From Eubacteriaceae bacterium (GTDB lineage Bacteria; Bacillota; Clostridia; Lachnospirales; Lachnospiraceae): 64,000 nt of DNA. The position numbers were made by a program, and so were the translations under genes. Below the pieces are notes generated by a model. It was not told where the DNA came from. It saw nothing but the letters and a program-made list of their open reading frames with translations, and did not search any database. Where the stretch lies: NCBI GenBank assembly GCA_910574015.1, contig CAJSYQ010000012.1, positions 32,834 through 96,833 of the forward strand. Direction: 5' to 3'. Of this stretch, positions 16,380-24,333 are shown piece after piece (position 1 is the stretch's first letter; every line of letters starts with the position of its first letter).

Positions 16380-17843
16380 ATGATATCGATAATCATGCCG
16401 GTATATAATACAGAGGCGTATTTACAGGAGGCAGTGGAGAGTATTATCGGCCAGAGCCTCCCGTTTCGGGAAAATATAATGCTGTATCTTCTGGATGATG
16501 CAAGTACTGATCATTCTCTGGCTGTCTGCCGTGACTATGAAAGGCAGTATCCAGAGAATATTAAGGTGGTCCATTTTGATGAGAATCAGGGAGTGTCTGC
16601 CGTGAGAAATTTTGGACTTTCCCTGTGTCGGGAGCACACAGGCACCATTGTAGGCTTTGTCGACTCCGATGACAGGCTTCACCAGGATGCCCTGAAAAGG
16701 GTAGAGGATTTTTTTGATGGCCACCGGGAAGTGAATATGGCCGTGGCGGAAATTTATTTTTTTGGCGCCAAAGAGGGATCCCATAAGCTGAATTGGAGGT
16801 TTGATGAGCGGGAGGTAGTCCATATTCTGGAGGATTACACGTATCCGCAGTACTATATAGGCGGGGCTTTTTTTCAGCAGCCTGCATGGGAAAAGCTGTC
16901 CTTTGATGAGACAATGAATTTTTGGGAGGATGCCCTGGCCGTGAATCAGGTGATACTGGCAGAAGAGAAATATGGTCTTATAAAGGATGCCATCTATTAT
17001 TACCGCAAGAGAGAGGATGAGTCGTCTCTTGTGGATTCTGCCTGGCATGACAGGGGAAGATATATTCCATTTCTGGATCATGGATACCTCCGTCTTATGG
17101 ATTATTGTAAAAAAGAAAAGCGCAGGCTTCTTCCCTATATTCAGTTTGTCGTTGTATATCATATGCGGCTCTTTATGGTGAAGTCCCGTACTGAGGTGGT
17201 ACATGAGCTGATGGATAATGAGGATCTGGCCATATTCCGAAAGAAATTAAGAAGGATCCTGAGAAGGATAAAGACGGATGTGATCGTCCATATACCGACG
17301 ACACTTCCTGTGGTGGAAGCGATGCTGTCCATAAGAAAGGGAAAGAAGGTCCGTGCCCGCCGCACATATACGGAGGATGACTGCATCTTTTCCTATCACG
17401 GGTACGAATTTACCCGGATGTCAGAGCGAAGCGTATATCTGTCAGGCATTGTGGAGAAACCGGAAGAACGCAGGGGCATGTGGCGTGGGCGGTTTAATAC
17501 TCCCATTTTTCAGATGGCGAAGGAAGACTATATCTTTGCCGAGCACAATGGAGTCCGGGTGGATTCCATCCGTTGCCGCTGCCAGAGGGAGCTTTATATC
17601 CTCGGGGAGAAGATGAGGAATTACCGGTATGCAGGATTTGTGATCGCGATACCGGAGGAGTGGGAGAGCGCGCGGTTCGGCATTCACACGAAGGGAATCG
17701 ATATTATGCTGAACGAGGTTGTATTTGCAGAAGTTCTTGAGCGCATAGAGAGCAGGAAAAGGGAAGAGGAGGAAGGTGAAGAGGACGGGACGAGGATATA
17801 CACTTATGCACAGGGAGATTCCTGTGGCACAGATTGTACTTAA
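16380..17843 (+). CDS. Family 2 glycosyltransferase with C-terminal extension
   Basis: About 487 residues. An N-terminal GT-A domain (1-220) has 'SIIMPVYNTEAYLQEAVESI', 'LLDDASTDHS' and 'GFVDSDDRL' with the metal-binding aspartates, and 'FWEDALAVNQ' supplies the catalytic acid region. A helical segment and a C-terminal domain of about 150 residues follow, similar in position to the extra domain of wall polyol-phosphate-linked transferases. It lacks membrane helices. Cotranscribed with tarI and tarJ, it may glycosylate or prime the ribitol polymer (inference). The start at 16380 has GGAG at the right spacing; the ATG at 16368 has AGGA only one base away. The last 68 bases overlap the next gene, and the acidic tail in that overlap may be non-conserved. 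Confidence 0.75.
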   Translation: MISIIMPVYNTEAYLQEAVESIIGQSLPFRENIMLYLLDDASTDHSLAVCRDYERQYPENIKVVHFDENQGVSAVRNFGLSLCREHTGTIVGFVDSDDRLHQDALKRVEDFFDGHREVNMAVAEIYFFGAKEGSHKLNWRFDEREVVHILEDYTYPQYYIGGAFFQQPAWEKLSFDETMNFWEDALAVNQVILAEEKYGLIKDAIYYYRKREDESSLVDSAWHDRGRYIPFLDHGYLRLMDYCKKEKRRLLPYIQFVVVYHMRLFMVKSRTEVVHELMDNEDLAIFRKKLRRILRRIKTDVIVHIPTTLPVVEAMLSIRKGKKVRARRTYTEDDCIFSYHGYEFTRMSERSVYLSGIVEKPEERRGMWRGRFNTPIFQMAKEDYIFAEHNGVRVDSIRCRCQRELYILGEKMRNYRYAGFVIAIPEEWESARFGIHTKGIDIMLNEVVFAEVLERIESRKREEEEGEEDGTRIYTYAQGDSCGTDCT

Positions 17844-19014
17844 TCCGGCAAATGGCTGGATACAAAAGATAGGTGATGTGTATGATGCGGCCCATGTACC
17901 GGTGGGTGTTGCGGTAAAGGAAGGAAGGCCGGACAGAGCCGGGTTAAATGAGTGGTGGCGGGGCAGAGGGATCCCTGCCAGCCGGGATGCCTTTTATGGC
18001 AAGCTGGAGGAACTGGGAATTGCCACGACGGAGCTTTTGGCAGAGAGATGTTATGGTCTCAGCCTGTCGGATCAGTACTGGCTTTGTCCGGAGGGTTCCG
18101 GTCTCAAATGGAAAGAGGTAAATTTCTTTGACAATCCTTTTTCGGAGGATGTGGGCAATGTTCTTTTGGGAGAACAGGTTTCGGGACAGCCCTTCAGCTT
18201 GGTCTCACCGGATAATACATCGGACGGCTGGCTCAGGAAGAAGTGGAAGATCGTCGATGGCAGGCGGTGCCTGATCAAGGGGGGAAGTGGTGCGACCCAG
18301 CAGGAGCCGTACAATGAGGTGCTGGCCACCTGCATGATGGAGAGGCTTGGGATTCCCCATGCAGTGTACGGGCTCTGCCATGAGAAGGGTTATCCCTACA
18401 GTATATGTGAAGATTTTATTACCGCTGAAACGGAGCTTGTGACGGCGTGGTATCTGATGCGGACGAAGAAGAGGGAAAATCATACATCGGTATACCAGCA
18501 CTATGTGGATTGCTGTGAGAAGAATGGCATGATGGAAATCAGAAATTCCTTAGACCAGATGATCGTTCTGGATTATCTCCTTCTGAATGAGGACCGGCAC
18601 CAGAATAATTTTGGTGTGGTGCGGGATGCCAGGACATTGGAGTACCTGGGTGCCTCTCCGGTTTTTGACACGGGAACCTCCTTCTGGTGGTCCACGCCGA
18701 CAGCCATGATAGGCAGTCTGGCGCGGATCCATTGCAAACCCTTTAAGAAATTTCATGAAGAACAGATCAGACTCGTGAACTCGTATGACTGGCTTGAACT
18801 GTCAAGGCTTCGCGGAGTGGACGAGGAATTCCGGGAGATCATACGCGATTCCCTGTTTATCGACGCAGAGAGACGAGATCGTCTGTGTGCCGCCCTGAAT
18901 CACAGGATAGACGGACTGCAGAGGATCATGGATTCTCATGCGAAATATACGTTTGTGGATAATATTTCGATGGATGTGCGGGAGAATACCGTCTATCACG
19001 GTAAAATTTTCTGA
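17776..19014 (+). CDS. HipA-like serine/threonine kinase family protein
   Basis: About 412 residues. Segments typical of HipA-fold kinases: 'CLIKGGSGATQQEPYNEVLA' (ATP-binding lysine and Glu), 'LDQMIVLDYLLLNEDRHQNN' (catalytic Asp and metal Asn) and 'SPVFDTGTSFW' (DFG-like). The N-terminus ('LMHREIPVAQIVL', then 'NEWWRGRGIPASR') matches, as I remember it, a family common in Lachnospiraceae and often labelled HipA-like. No HipB-type helix-turn-helix partner is next to it, so it is not a classical toxin-antitoxin pair. The GTG at 17776 is used because family members have residues before 'LMH'; its AGGAGG is only 3 bp away, and ATG 17806 with GAGGA is the alternative. It overlaps the transferase gene by 68 bp. 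Substrate unknown. Confidence 0.75.
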   Translation: MKRTGRGYTLMHREIPVAQIVLNPANGWIQKIGDVYDAAHVPVGVAVKEGRPDRAGLNEWWRGRGIPASRDAFYGKLEELGIATTELLAERCYGLSLSDQYWLCPEGSGLKWKEVNFFDNPFSEDVGNVLLGEQVSGQPFSLVSPDNTSDGWLRKKWKIVDGRRCLIKGGSGATQQEPYNEVLATCMMERLGIPHAVYGLCHEKGYPYSICEDFITAETELVTAWYLMRTKKRENHTSVYQHYVDCCEKNGMMEIRNSLDQMIVLDYLLLNEDRHQNNFGVVRDARTLEYLGASPVFDTGTSFWWSTPTAMIGSLARIHCKPFKKFHEEQIRLVNSYDWLELSRLRGVDEEFREIIRDSLFIDAERRDRLCAALNHRIDGLQRIMDSHAKYTFVDNISMDVRENTVYHGKIF

Positions 19015-19023
19015 GAGCAGAAA

Positions 19024-19068
19024 CTCAACGGCGCGAATTTGAGACGAGTTCAAATTCGCGCCGTTGAG
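19024..19068. terminator. Perfect 19-bp stem-loop between convergent genes
   Basis: Left arm 19024-19042 and right arm 19050-19068 are perfectly complementary, with a 7-base loop. It starts 9 bp after the HipA-like stop and ends 14 bp before the stop of the opposing phosphatase gene. It is GC-rich at the base and AT-rich near the loop, with no clear U-run on the plus strand and only a short TTTC on the minus strand. A transcription stop for both convergent operons is the simplest role. Confidence 0.65.
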
Positions 19069-19082
19069 CTGGGTCAGCCATA

Positions 19083-19589
19083 CTACAGGGCAGTGAACTC
19101 CTCCGCCTGATACCGCCCGTCCAATATCAGGTCGATGGCTTCCCGGACAGGGCAGTCGCCGGCTTTTCTTGTGAGGCGGATATCGATATAGGGCAGGAGC
19201 TGGTGGGCGCAGTCTGCCGGGGCAAACGTAATGCCTGCTTCTTTCATGGCGCCCAGGTCGTTGATATCGTCCCCGATATAGGCTGTTTCTTCCCGCTGAA
19301 GCTGATACTTTTCCATAAGCTCACACAGAACGGCGTCTTTTTCTTTCACTCCCTGATGGATTTCCCTGATGCCGATTTCCCGGCAGCGGTTTTCCACGAT
19401 CTGAGAGCGTCGACCGGTGATAATGGCGGGGATGATACCCTGGGTCATCAGGAGTTTGATGCCCAGACCGTCTTTTACATCAAAGGATTTCATCAGTTCT
19501 CCTGTCTCACCCATATAAATTTTTCCGTCTGTCAGTGTACCGTCTACATCCATAGCGAAGAGACGGATCTTTGTCAGGTCTTTTGTCAT
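19083..19589 (-). CDS. KdsC-like HAD phosphatase (3-deoxy-ulosonate-8-phosphate phosphatase)
   Basis: 168 residues, the normal size of the capless HAD subgroup C0 that contains KdsC. Motif I 'FAMDVDGTLTDGKIYM', the conserved 'KSFDVKDGLGIKLL', motif II 'ITGRRSQIV', and motif III/IV 'AYIGDDINDLGAMKEAG' followed by 'FAPADCAHQ' are all present. KdsC removes phosphate from Kdo-8-phosphate. Relatives act on other 3-deoxy-ulosonate phosphates. It overlaps the aldolase gene by 4 bp (ATGA) in a four-gene operon with kdsB, so its substrate is probably the phosphorylated ulosonic acid made by that aldolase (inference). Confidence 0.85.
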   Translation of the reverse strand: MTKDLTKIRLFAMDVDGTLTDGKIYMGETGELMKSFDVKDGLGIKLLMTQGIIPAIITGRRSQIVENRCREIGIREIHQGVKEKDAVLCELMEKYQLQREETAYIGDDINDLGAMKEAGITFAPADCAHQLLPYIDIRLTRKAGDCPVREAIDLILDGRYQAEEFTAL

Positions 19590-21211
19590 AGCTGGTCTCC
19601 TTTTATAACTGATTCAAAGTAGGAAGGTGTGATAAATGAAACAGGGCAGTCCAGATTTCTCGTATTCATATAGTCTTCCAGCATATTCCGGATCTCTTTG
19701 TTGGATTCTTCCGCATTCATAGTATTACGTGTCTTCTCCATGGATTTCTGCATGTAGTTCTGGCTGCCGGAATGGCGGCTGTAGCCGTCGAAGCCGGCGA
19801 TGGCAATGCTATTCACATCCAGAAGATCCAGAAGTCGGAGGAGCAGGATACCGGAATTGTCCAGCTGATCCCAGCCGCATTTGATGAGACGGGTGAAATC
19901 GATGATCAGCTGATCCTGTTCCGGAACAGTGGTGACATTGGAGGTTACAATTTTCTTATATTCGGAAAAATGAGATGCATTTTTCCAATAGCGGTAACGG
20001 TTCTTATTACTGAAATAGACGTAATCGATGTGGTAATCCTGGGAAAGTAGATTGACACTGATGACTACGGGGGTATGATCCCTGCAGTACTGGCTGATCT
20101 CCTCTGCGTGGGTGGTGACGGAGTGCCCGGGCAGGAGCATCAGGATATCCTTTCCGGCAAATGCCGCATTCAGAGTATTCAGTGCATCCGAGTCATCACA
20201 GATCGCTCCCTGGTATTCCAGATAGGTTTTTTCCAGCAGATCGTAGTCGTACCGCTTGCGGGCGGCCGGACCGATCCGGTTCAGAAGATAATTGATATCC
20301 CGGCTGGCGATACCTGCCTTGGTGGAAAGATAGGAGATATTGTTGACATGGGCGCTATAGGAGCCTGCCAGAAAGTACGGGATTGAGTAGCCCCACTCAT
20401 ATTCATTGTGGAAACCGTCCACATAGTTGTCAATGAGATCCAGGACAGTATTGATATCGTATCCGCTGTTGAACTTGCGGTTCATATACTGCATGACCAG
20501 TTCCGTATTGGTATTGCCGGCGCCCCGGCCCATGCCTGCCATAGAGGTGTCTACTACCACGGAGCGAAGTCCCTGTGTCATTTCAATAAATTCCTGTGAC
20601 AGGGAAAAGGACATCTGCAGGTTATTGTGGGAATGAAATCCAATCTTTGCGCCGGAATACAAGTTGTGGTGGATCAGATAAAAGACCCGCTGCAGATCCT
20701 CTTTATACAGGGAACCGAAGGTATCGACAATGGAAAATGCATATGGTTCCAATTCGTTTACATTCTCGATCAGCTCCAGCAGTTCGGCATCCGTGTAGCC
20801 CAAAATGTCAACTGGCTGGACATAGAGACGATATCCCCTGTCGCTGATGCCGCGGCAGAAATCAATGACCTTATGGCGTTCATTCTTAAAGAAACAGGCC
20901 CGGACACCGTCAATAGAGGTTCCGTCACAGGGCTCTAAGTTGTCAATGGAGTAGCGGCTGTAATCCGCCAGGCAAACATAGGATGCCTGTCTGCGGTCCT
21001 CCGGAAGGAATGGCCGAAGTTGGGCTGCATTGTTGAAAATGGTGCTCCCTGTCTGATGCGGTTCATCTTTCAGAAAACCACATTCAATCACATCAATTCC
21101 ACTTTCGGTAAGCCCCTGGATAATACCCTTGATGGCAGTATTGCCAAACTGGCTGTCGATGAGATAGCCACCGTCCCGCAGGGTGCAGTCCAAAATATTT
21201 ACTCGTTTCAT
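19586..21211 (-). CDS. DRE-TIM aldolase with C-terminal MptE/sialyltransferase-like domain
   Basis: 541 residues in two parts. Residues 1 to about 320 are a TIM barrel of the HMG-CoA lyase / 4-hydroxy-2-oxovalerate aldolase (DmpG) superfamily: 'ILDCTLRDGGYLID' with Asp8 and Arg12, and metal ligands in 'GFHSHNNLQ' (His193, His195). Residues from about 353 on form a second alpha/beta domain starting 'ILMLLPGHSVTTHAEE' and containing 'SIAIAGFDGYSRH', which parallels 'IYLIGVDCTNP' of the DUF115 protein at 21947. Barrel members catalyse pyruvate aldol chemistry. Between a KdsC-like phosphatase and KdsB, the likely reaction is pyruvate plus a phosphorylated aldose to give a 3-deoxy-ulosonate phosphate, replacing KdsA. 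It has 4-bp overlaps with both neighbours. Confidence 0.75.
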   Translation of the reverse strand: MKRVNILDCTLRDGGYLIDSQFGNTAIKGIIQGLTESGIDVIECGFLKDEPHQTGSTIFNNAAQLRPFLPEDRRQASYVCLADYSRYSIDNLEPCDGTSIDGVRACFFKNERHKVIDFCRGISDRGYRLYVQPVDILGYTDAELLELIENVNELEPYAFSIVDTFGSLYKEDLQRVFYLIHHNLYSGAKIGFHSHNNLQMSFSLSQEFIEMTQGLRSVVVDTSMAGMGRGAGNTNTELVMQYMNRKFNSGYDINTVLDLIDNYVDGFHNEYEWGYSIPYFLAGSYSAHVNNISYLSTKAGIASRDINYLLNRIGPAARKRYDYDLLEKTYLEYQGAICDDSDALNTLNAAFAGKDILMLLPGHSVTTHAEEISQYCRDHTPVVISVNLLSQDYHIDYVYFSNKNRYRYWKNASHFSEYKKIVTSNVTTVPEQDQLIIDFTRLIKCGWDQLDNSGILLLRLLDLLDVNSIAIAGFDGYSRHSGSQNYMQKSMEKTRNTMNAEESNKEIRNMLEDYMNTRNLDCPVSFITPSYFESVIKGDQL

Positions 21212-21942
21212 TTATTCTCTCTCCCTATTATTTTTTCCACCTGTGCCACATGCTCAGGCAGATCGACGCCGATGGAGGTATATTCTGTCTCCTTCAGCCG
21301 TATTTTATAACCCCGCTGCATGGCACGGAGGGGTTCGATCCCCTCACCCAGCTCTAGCTCGGTCTGTTCCATGGCGGCGAATTTCAGCAGAAAATCTTTT
21401 TTATAGGCATAGATTCCCACATGACGGAATACTCTCGCCAGCCTGCCGTCCTTTAGGTTGGAAGGGATGACGGAGCGGGAAAAATACATGGCATCCCCGT
21501 TGTCGTCTGTCACTACCTTAACTGTACTGGAGGCCCGGATCTCTTCCGGATCGGTAATTTCTTTCTTAAGACTGCCGAAATAGACGGATTCATCTTCAGT
21601 AAATAGGGAGATCACCTGACGGATCATCTCCGGATCGATAACAGGTTCATCGCCCTGTACATTGACAAACAGGTCCCCCTCCACCTTTTGCGCTACCTCA
21701 GCCACACGGTCCGAGCCGGTCTGGTGCTGGTCGGAGGTCATAATAACCTTCATGTCATGTGCTTCGCATATTTCCCGGATCCTTTCATCGTCTGTGGCGA
21801 CATAGACCTCATAAAATTCCTTCACTTTTTTGGCCTGCTGGTAAACCCAGTAGATCATTGGCCTGCCGCATATATCCGTCAGAGGCTTGCCCGGAAAACG
21901 GCTGGACTTATAACGGGCTGGTATCACACCGATTATTTTCAT
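21208..21942 (-). CDS. kdsB: CMP-Kdo synthetase-like cytidylyltransferase (KdsB)
   Basis: 244 residues, normal KdsB length. The N-terminus 'IGVIPARYKSSRFPGKPL' carries the nucleotide-binding loop. 'HQTGSDRVAEVAQKV' and 'VNVQGDEPVIDPEMI' are the KdsB-specific core, and 'HVGIYAYKKDFLL' and 'IGVDLPEHV' complete the fold. KdsB activates Kdo or a related 3-deoxy-ulosonic acid as the CMP sugar. Kdo is classically Gram-negative, so this gene in a sporulating Gram-positive implies a wall or capsule ulosonic acid instead of lipopolysaccharide. The gap to the upstream gene is only 4 bp, and it overlaps the aldolase gene by 4 bp. Confidence 0.9.
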   Translation of the reverse strand: MKIIGVIPARYKSSRFPGKPLTDICGRPMIYWVYQQAKKVKEFYEVYVATDDERIREICEAHDMKVIMTSDQHQTGSDRVAEVAQKVEGDLFVNVQGDEPVIDPEMIRQVISLFTEDESVYFGSLKKEITDPEEIRASSTVKVVTDDNGDAMYFSRSVIPSNLKDGRLARVFRHVGIYAYKKDFLLKFAAMEQTELELGEGIEPLRAMQRGYKIRLKETEYTSIGVDLPEHVAQVEKIIGRENK

Positions 21943-21946
21943 ATTC

Positions 21947-23212
21947 TTACCTCCCTGTTAATACATCTTCCAGTCTGACTCTGGGAAAGATTTCAAGATT
22001 GCCGCCCCGGGTGGCATTGTAGATTTTTATTCCATTTTTCTGTGCGTATTCATCCAGAAGGGAATATACCTCCATTGAGCGGTCGATGATATGCTCCCCG
22101 ATCTGTTCGGTTGTCAGAGACTTTTTCTTCATGCGTGTCTTAATGCGGTTGATATCTGTTTCCGCCACCTCCTTCGTCGTATAGTTCTCCGTAAAGTGTC
22201 CGCCCTTTGTATGGGGGTTAGTACAGTCCACGCCGATCAGATAGATCTCACGAAAGCCCATATGAAACGCAATCTCAGCTGCCAGAGACAGGACGGTGGC
22301 CTTCACCATGCAGTAAGCCTGGATGTTGCCGCGGACACGGTACCGTTCACTCTGCAGTGTGTGGACATAGGTGGTATTGATGGGTTTCACCTTCATTTTC
22401 CGGTATGTGCGCTCCGTTGTAAAGAGTGGCGCCTTCACCTTTTGGGACAGCTCCAGTCCCAGCTTGGAGGCGTATATGGTATCCGATATACAGTGAAAGG
22501 AGGGTCGCCATTCTGTGGTATTAAATATTTTGTAGACCATGTTTGTGCCAAAGGTATATTCCTCCTGGAGAAGATTCAGATCTTCCCCGGTAAGGCTGGG
22601 ACCGTTACCAATAAGAAAACATCTCTCCCCGGCATGCAGGTCCTTGAGCCGTTCCAGCCGCAGGCTGTTATTATTGTGGAGCATTCCGCGGGAACGGAAA
22701 AAGCCAAGGCAGTTATACCAGCCCATCAGGTACAAAAGACGCCCCCGGTTCAGCATTTTTTTTATAAATAGAATGAAATGCTCATAATGGGACGGTTGAT
22801 GGGCAGGCGTTTCGCACAGACTGTCGATCAGAGCCTCACTGGCTGGATCGGACTGGAGCAGGGCGTGAACCTGGCTTTTGGATGGTTTCAGATAACGCGG
22901 CATGGGGGTATCGCTGAGACAGAATGCCGCCCGGATGTAGCATTTGATATATTCCGCCGTCCCCCGCCGCACCAGCATGGTATGACGGTTATCCAGGAGA
23001 TCCCTGTGATCTTCCGGTGTGACAAAGGACCATACAAAATAGAAGTTGTAATAGCGTTGATCCTTCCGCAGTGTTTCGTATAAAGCGCGGACGCGTCCGC
23101 TGTATTCTTTTCCGTTTTCTGCCTCAAACAGTATTGTCTGATCCATCATTGTGGTGGTGAGACGGTGCAGCCAGTATTGCAGGCGATTTTTATTAAAAAT
23201 ATTGAAAGACAT
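21947..23212 (-). CDS. Chimeric TagB/TagF N-terminal-like plus DUF115/MptE-like protein
   Basis: About 421 residues. Residues 25-115 look like the N-terminal acceptor domain of CDP-glycerol glycerophosphotransferases: 'TILFEAENGKEYSGRVRALY', then 'YNFYFVWSFVTPEDH' and 'YIRAAFCLSDTPMPRYLKP'. The C-terminal half (about 195-400) is DUF115/6-hydroxymethylpterin diphosphokinase MptE-like: 'CFLIGNGPSLTGEDL', 'REIYLIGVDCTN'. DUF115 proteins include Maf flagellin glycosyltransferases that use CMP-nonulosonic acids. First gene of the operon with kdsB, aldolase and phosphatase, it may transfer the CMP-ulosonic acid to a polyol phosphate acceptor (inference). Start 23212 is preferred to 23224 because GGAG is well spaced. 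Confidence 0.65.
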   Translation of the reverse strand: MSFNIFNKNRLQYWLHRLTTTMMDQTILFEAENGKEYSGRVRALYETLRKDQRYYNFYFVWSFVTPEDHRDLLDNRHTMLVRRGTAEYIKCYIRAAFCLSDTPMPRYLKPSKSQVHALLQSDPASEALIDSLCETPAHQPSHYEHFILFIKKMLNRGRLLYLMGWYNCLGFFRSRGMLHNNNSLRLERLKDLHAGERCFLIGNGPSLTGEDLNLLQEEYTFGTNMVYKIFNTTEWRPSFHCISDTIYASKLGLELSQKVKAPLFTTERTYRKMKVKPINTTYVHTLQSERYRVRGNIQAYCMVKATVLSLAAEIAFHMGFREIYLIGVDCTNPHTKGGHFTENYTTKEVAETDINRIKTRMKKKSLTTEQIGEHIIDRSMEVYSLLDEYAQKNGIKIYNATRGGNLEIFPRVRLEDVLTGR

Positions 23213-23255
23213 ATAAATCTCCATTCCAAAGCGTTTACGCGAGAACTACATTATT

Positions 23256-23284
23256 ACTATAGCCATTTCAGGAGGAAAAGTCAA
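23256..23284 (-). promoter_or_regulatory. Sigma-A-like promoter of the ulosonic acid operon
   Basis: On the minus strand TTGACT (23284-23279), a 17-bp spacer and TATAGT (23261-23256) lie about 45 bp before the start at 23212. It places all four genes down to 19083 on one transcript. Confidence 0.7.
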
Positions 23285-23290
23285 ATTGTA

Positions 23291-23328
23291 TTGCAAAAAA
23301 GAGAAAAATAGGGTAGGATTGATACAAT
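23291..23328 (+). promoter_or_regulatory. Promoter of the GtrB-GtrA pair
   Basis: Two overlapping options: TTGCAA (23291-23296), 17 bp, TAGGAT (23314-23319); or an extended -10 TGaTACAAT (23320-23328) without a clear -35. Both precede the ATG at 23355. Confidence 0.5.
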
Positions 23329-23354
23329 GACCGGAAACGAGGAGAGTAGACCGA

Positions 23355-24329
23355 ATGAAGGAGAATTGTGTTATATATATTGTAGTGCCATGTTATAATG
23401 AAGAAGAGGTGCTGCCGGAGACTACGAGACAGCTGATGCCTTTATTGGAGGATTTGATGGTTCAGGGGAAGATCAGCCGGAAAAGCCGTATCCTCTATGT
23501 AAACGATGGTTCAAAGGATGGGACATGGCAGATCATTTCCAGACTGTATCGGGAACATGAGATGGTCAGCGGCGTGAATCTTTCACGAAACCGGGGACAC
23601 CAGAATGCCGTGCTGGCGGGGCTTATGTATGCAAAAGAATGTTGTGATGCGGCAATTACTATGGATGCGGACCTGCAGGATGATATCAACGCGATAAATG
23701 AGATGGTGGATAAGTTTAGGGGGGGCATGGACGTTGTTTATGGCGTCAGAAGCAGCCGCCGGACGGATACCTTTTTCAAGAAATTTACCGCCGAGGGGTT
23801 TTACCGGCTGATGGAATGGATGGGAGTAGATATTATATTTAATCATGCCGATTACCGTCTTATGAGCAGGAGGGTGCTCCATCAGCTGGAGGATTATAGA
23901 GAGGTAAATCTTTTTCTCCGGGGGATCGTGCCCCTGATCGGCTATCCGTCAGATCAGGTATATTATGAGAGACAGGAGAGGTTTGCCGGGGAGAGTAAAT
24001 ATCCCCTGCGGAAAATGCTGTCTTTTGCCTTTGATGGCATCACTTCTTTTAGCATCAAGCCGATCCGCTTTATTCTCAGTCTTGGTACACTGATTTTCAT
24101 AGTCAGTATAGCGATACTGATATATTCTGTTATCCGGCACATAATAGGAGCAACAGTGCTTGGCTGGAGCAGCCTTATGGTGTCCATATGGGCGCTTGGC
24201 GGCCTGCAGCTGCTGGCCATCGGCGTCATTGGAGAATATATTGGAAAGATATATTTGGAGACGAAGGGCAGACCGAGATTTGCAGTCCAGGATGTGCTAG
24301 ATGACACAAAGACGAAAGAAGGAGAATAA
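23355..24329 (+). CDS. GtrB-like polyprenyl-phosphate glycosyltransferase
   Basis: 324 residues: GT2 domain with 'IVVPCYNEEEVLPETT', 'YVNDGSKDGT' and the DxD-type 'TMDADLQDD' near residue 108. Two C-terminal helices end in 'IGVIGEYIGKIYLETKGRP'. It forms a translationally close pair with the GtrA gene that follows, the standard two-gene unit for making and flipping an undecaprenyl-phosphate sugar. Divergent from the ulosonic acid operon with a 142-bp promoter region between the starts. GAGGAG precedes the ATG. Confidence 0.87.
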   Translation: MKENCVIYIVVPCYNEEEVLPETTRQLMPLLEDLMVQGKISRKSRILYVNDGSKDGTWQIISRLYREHEMVSGVNLSRNRGHQNAVLAGLMYAKECCDAAITMDADLQDDINAINEMVDKFRGGMDVVYGVRSSRRTDTFFKKFTAEGFYRLMEWMGVDIIFNHADYRLMSRRVLHQLEDYREVNLFLRGIVPLIGYPSDQVYYERQERFAGESKYPLRKMLSFAFDGITSFSIKPIRFILSLGTLIFIVSIAILIYSVIRHIIGATVLGWSSLMVSIWALGGLQLLAIGVIGEYIGKIYLETKGRPRFAVQDVLDDTKTKEGE

Positions 24330-24333
24330 AAAT

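Noticed and set aside
17776..19014. A HipBA-type toxin-antitoxin system
   Set aside because: No helix-turn-helix antitoxin gene is adjacent on either side.
21208..21942. Reading kdsB as evidence of a Gram-negative host with lipopolysaccharide
   Set aside because: Spo0A, SpoIVB and tarIJ show a spore-forming Gram-positive; no lpx or other lipid A gene is present.
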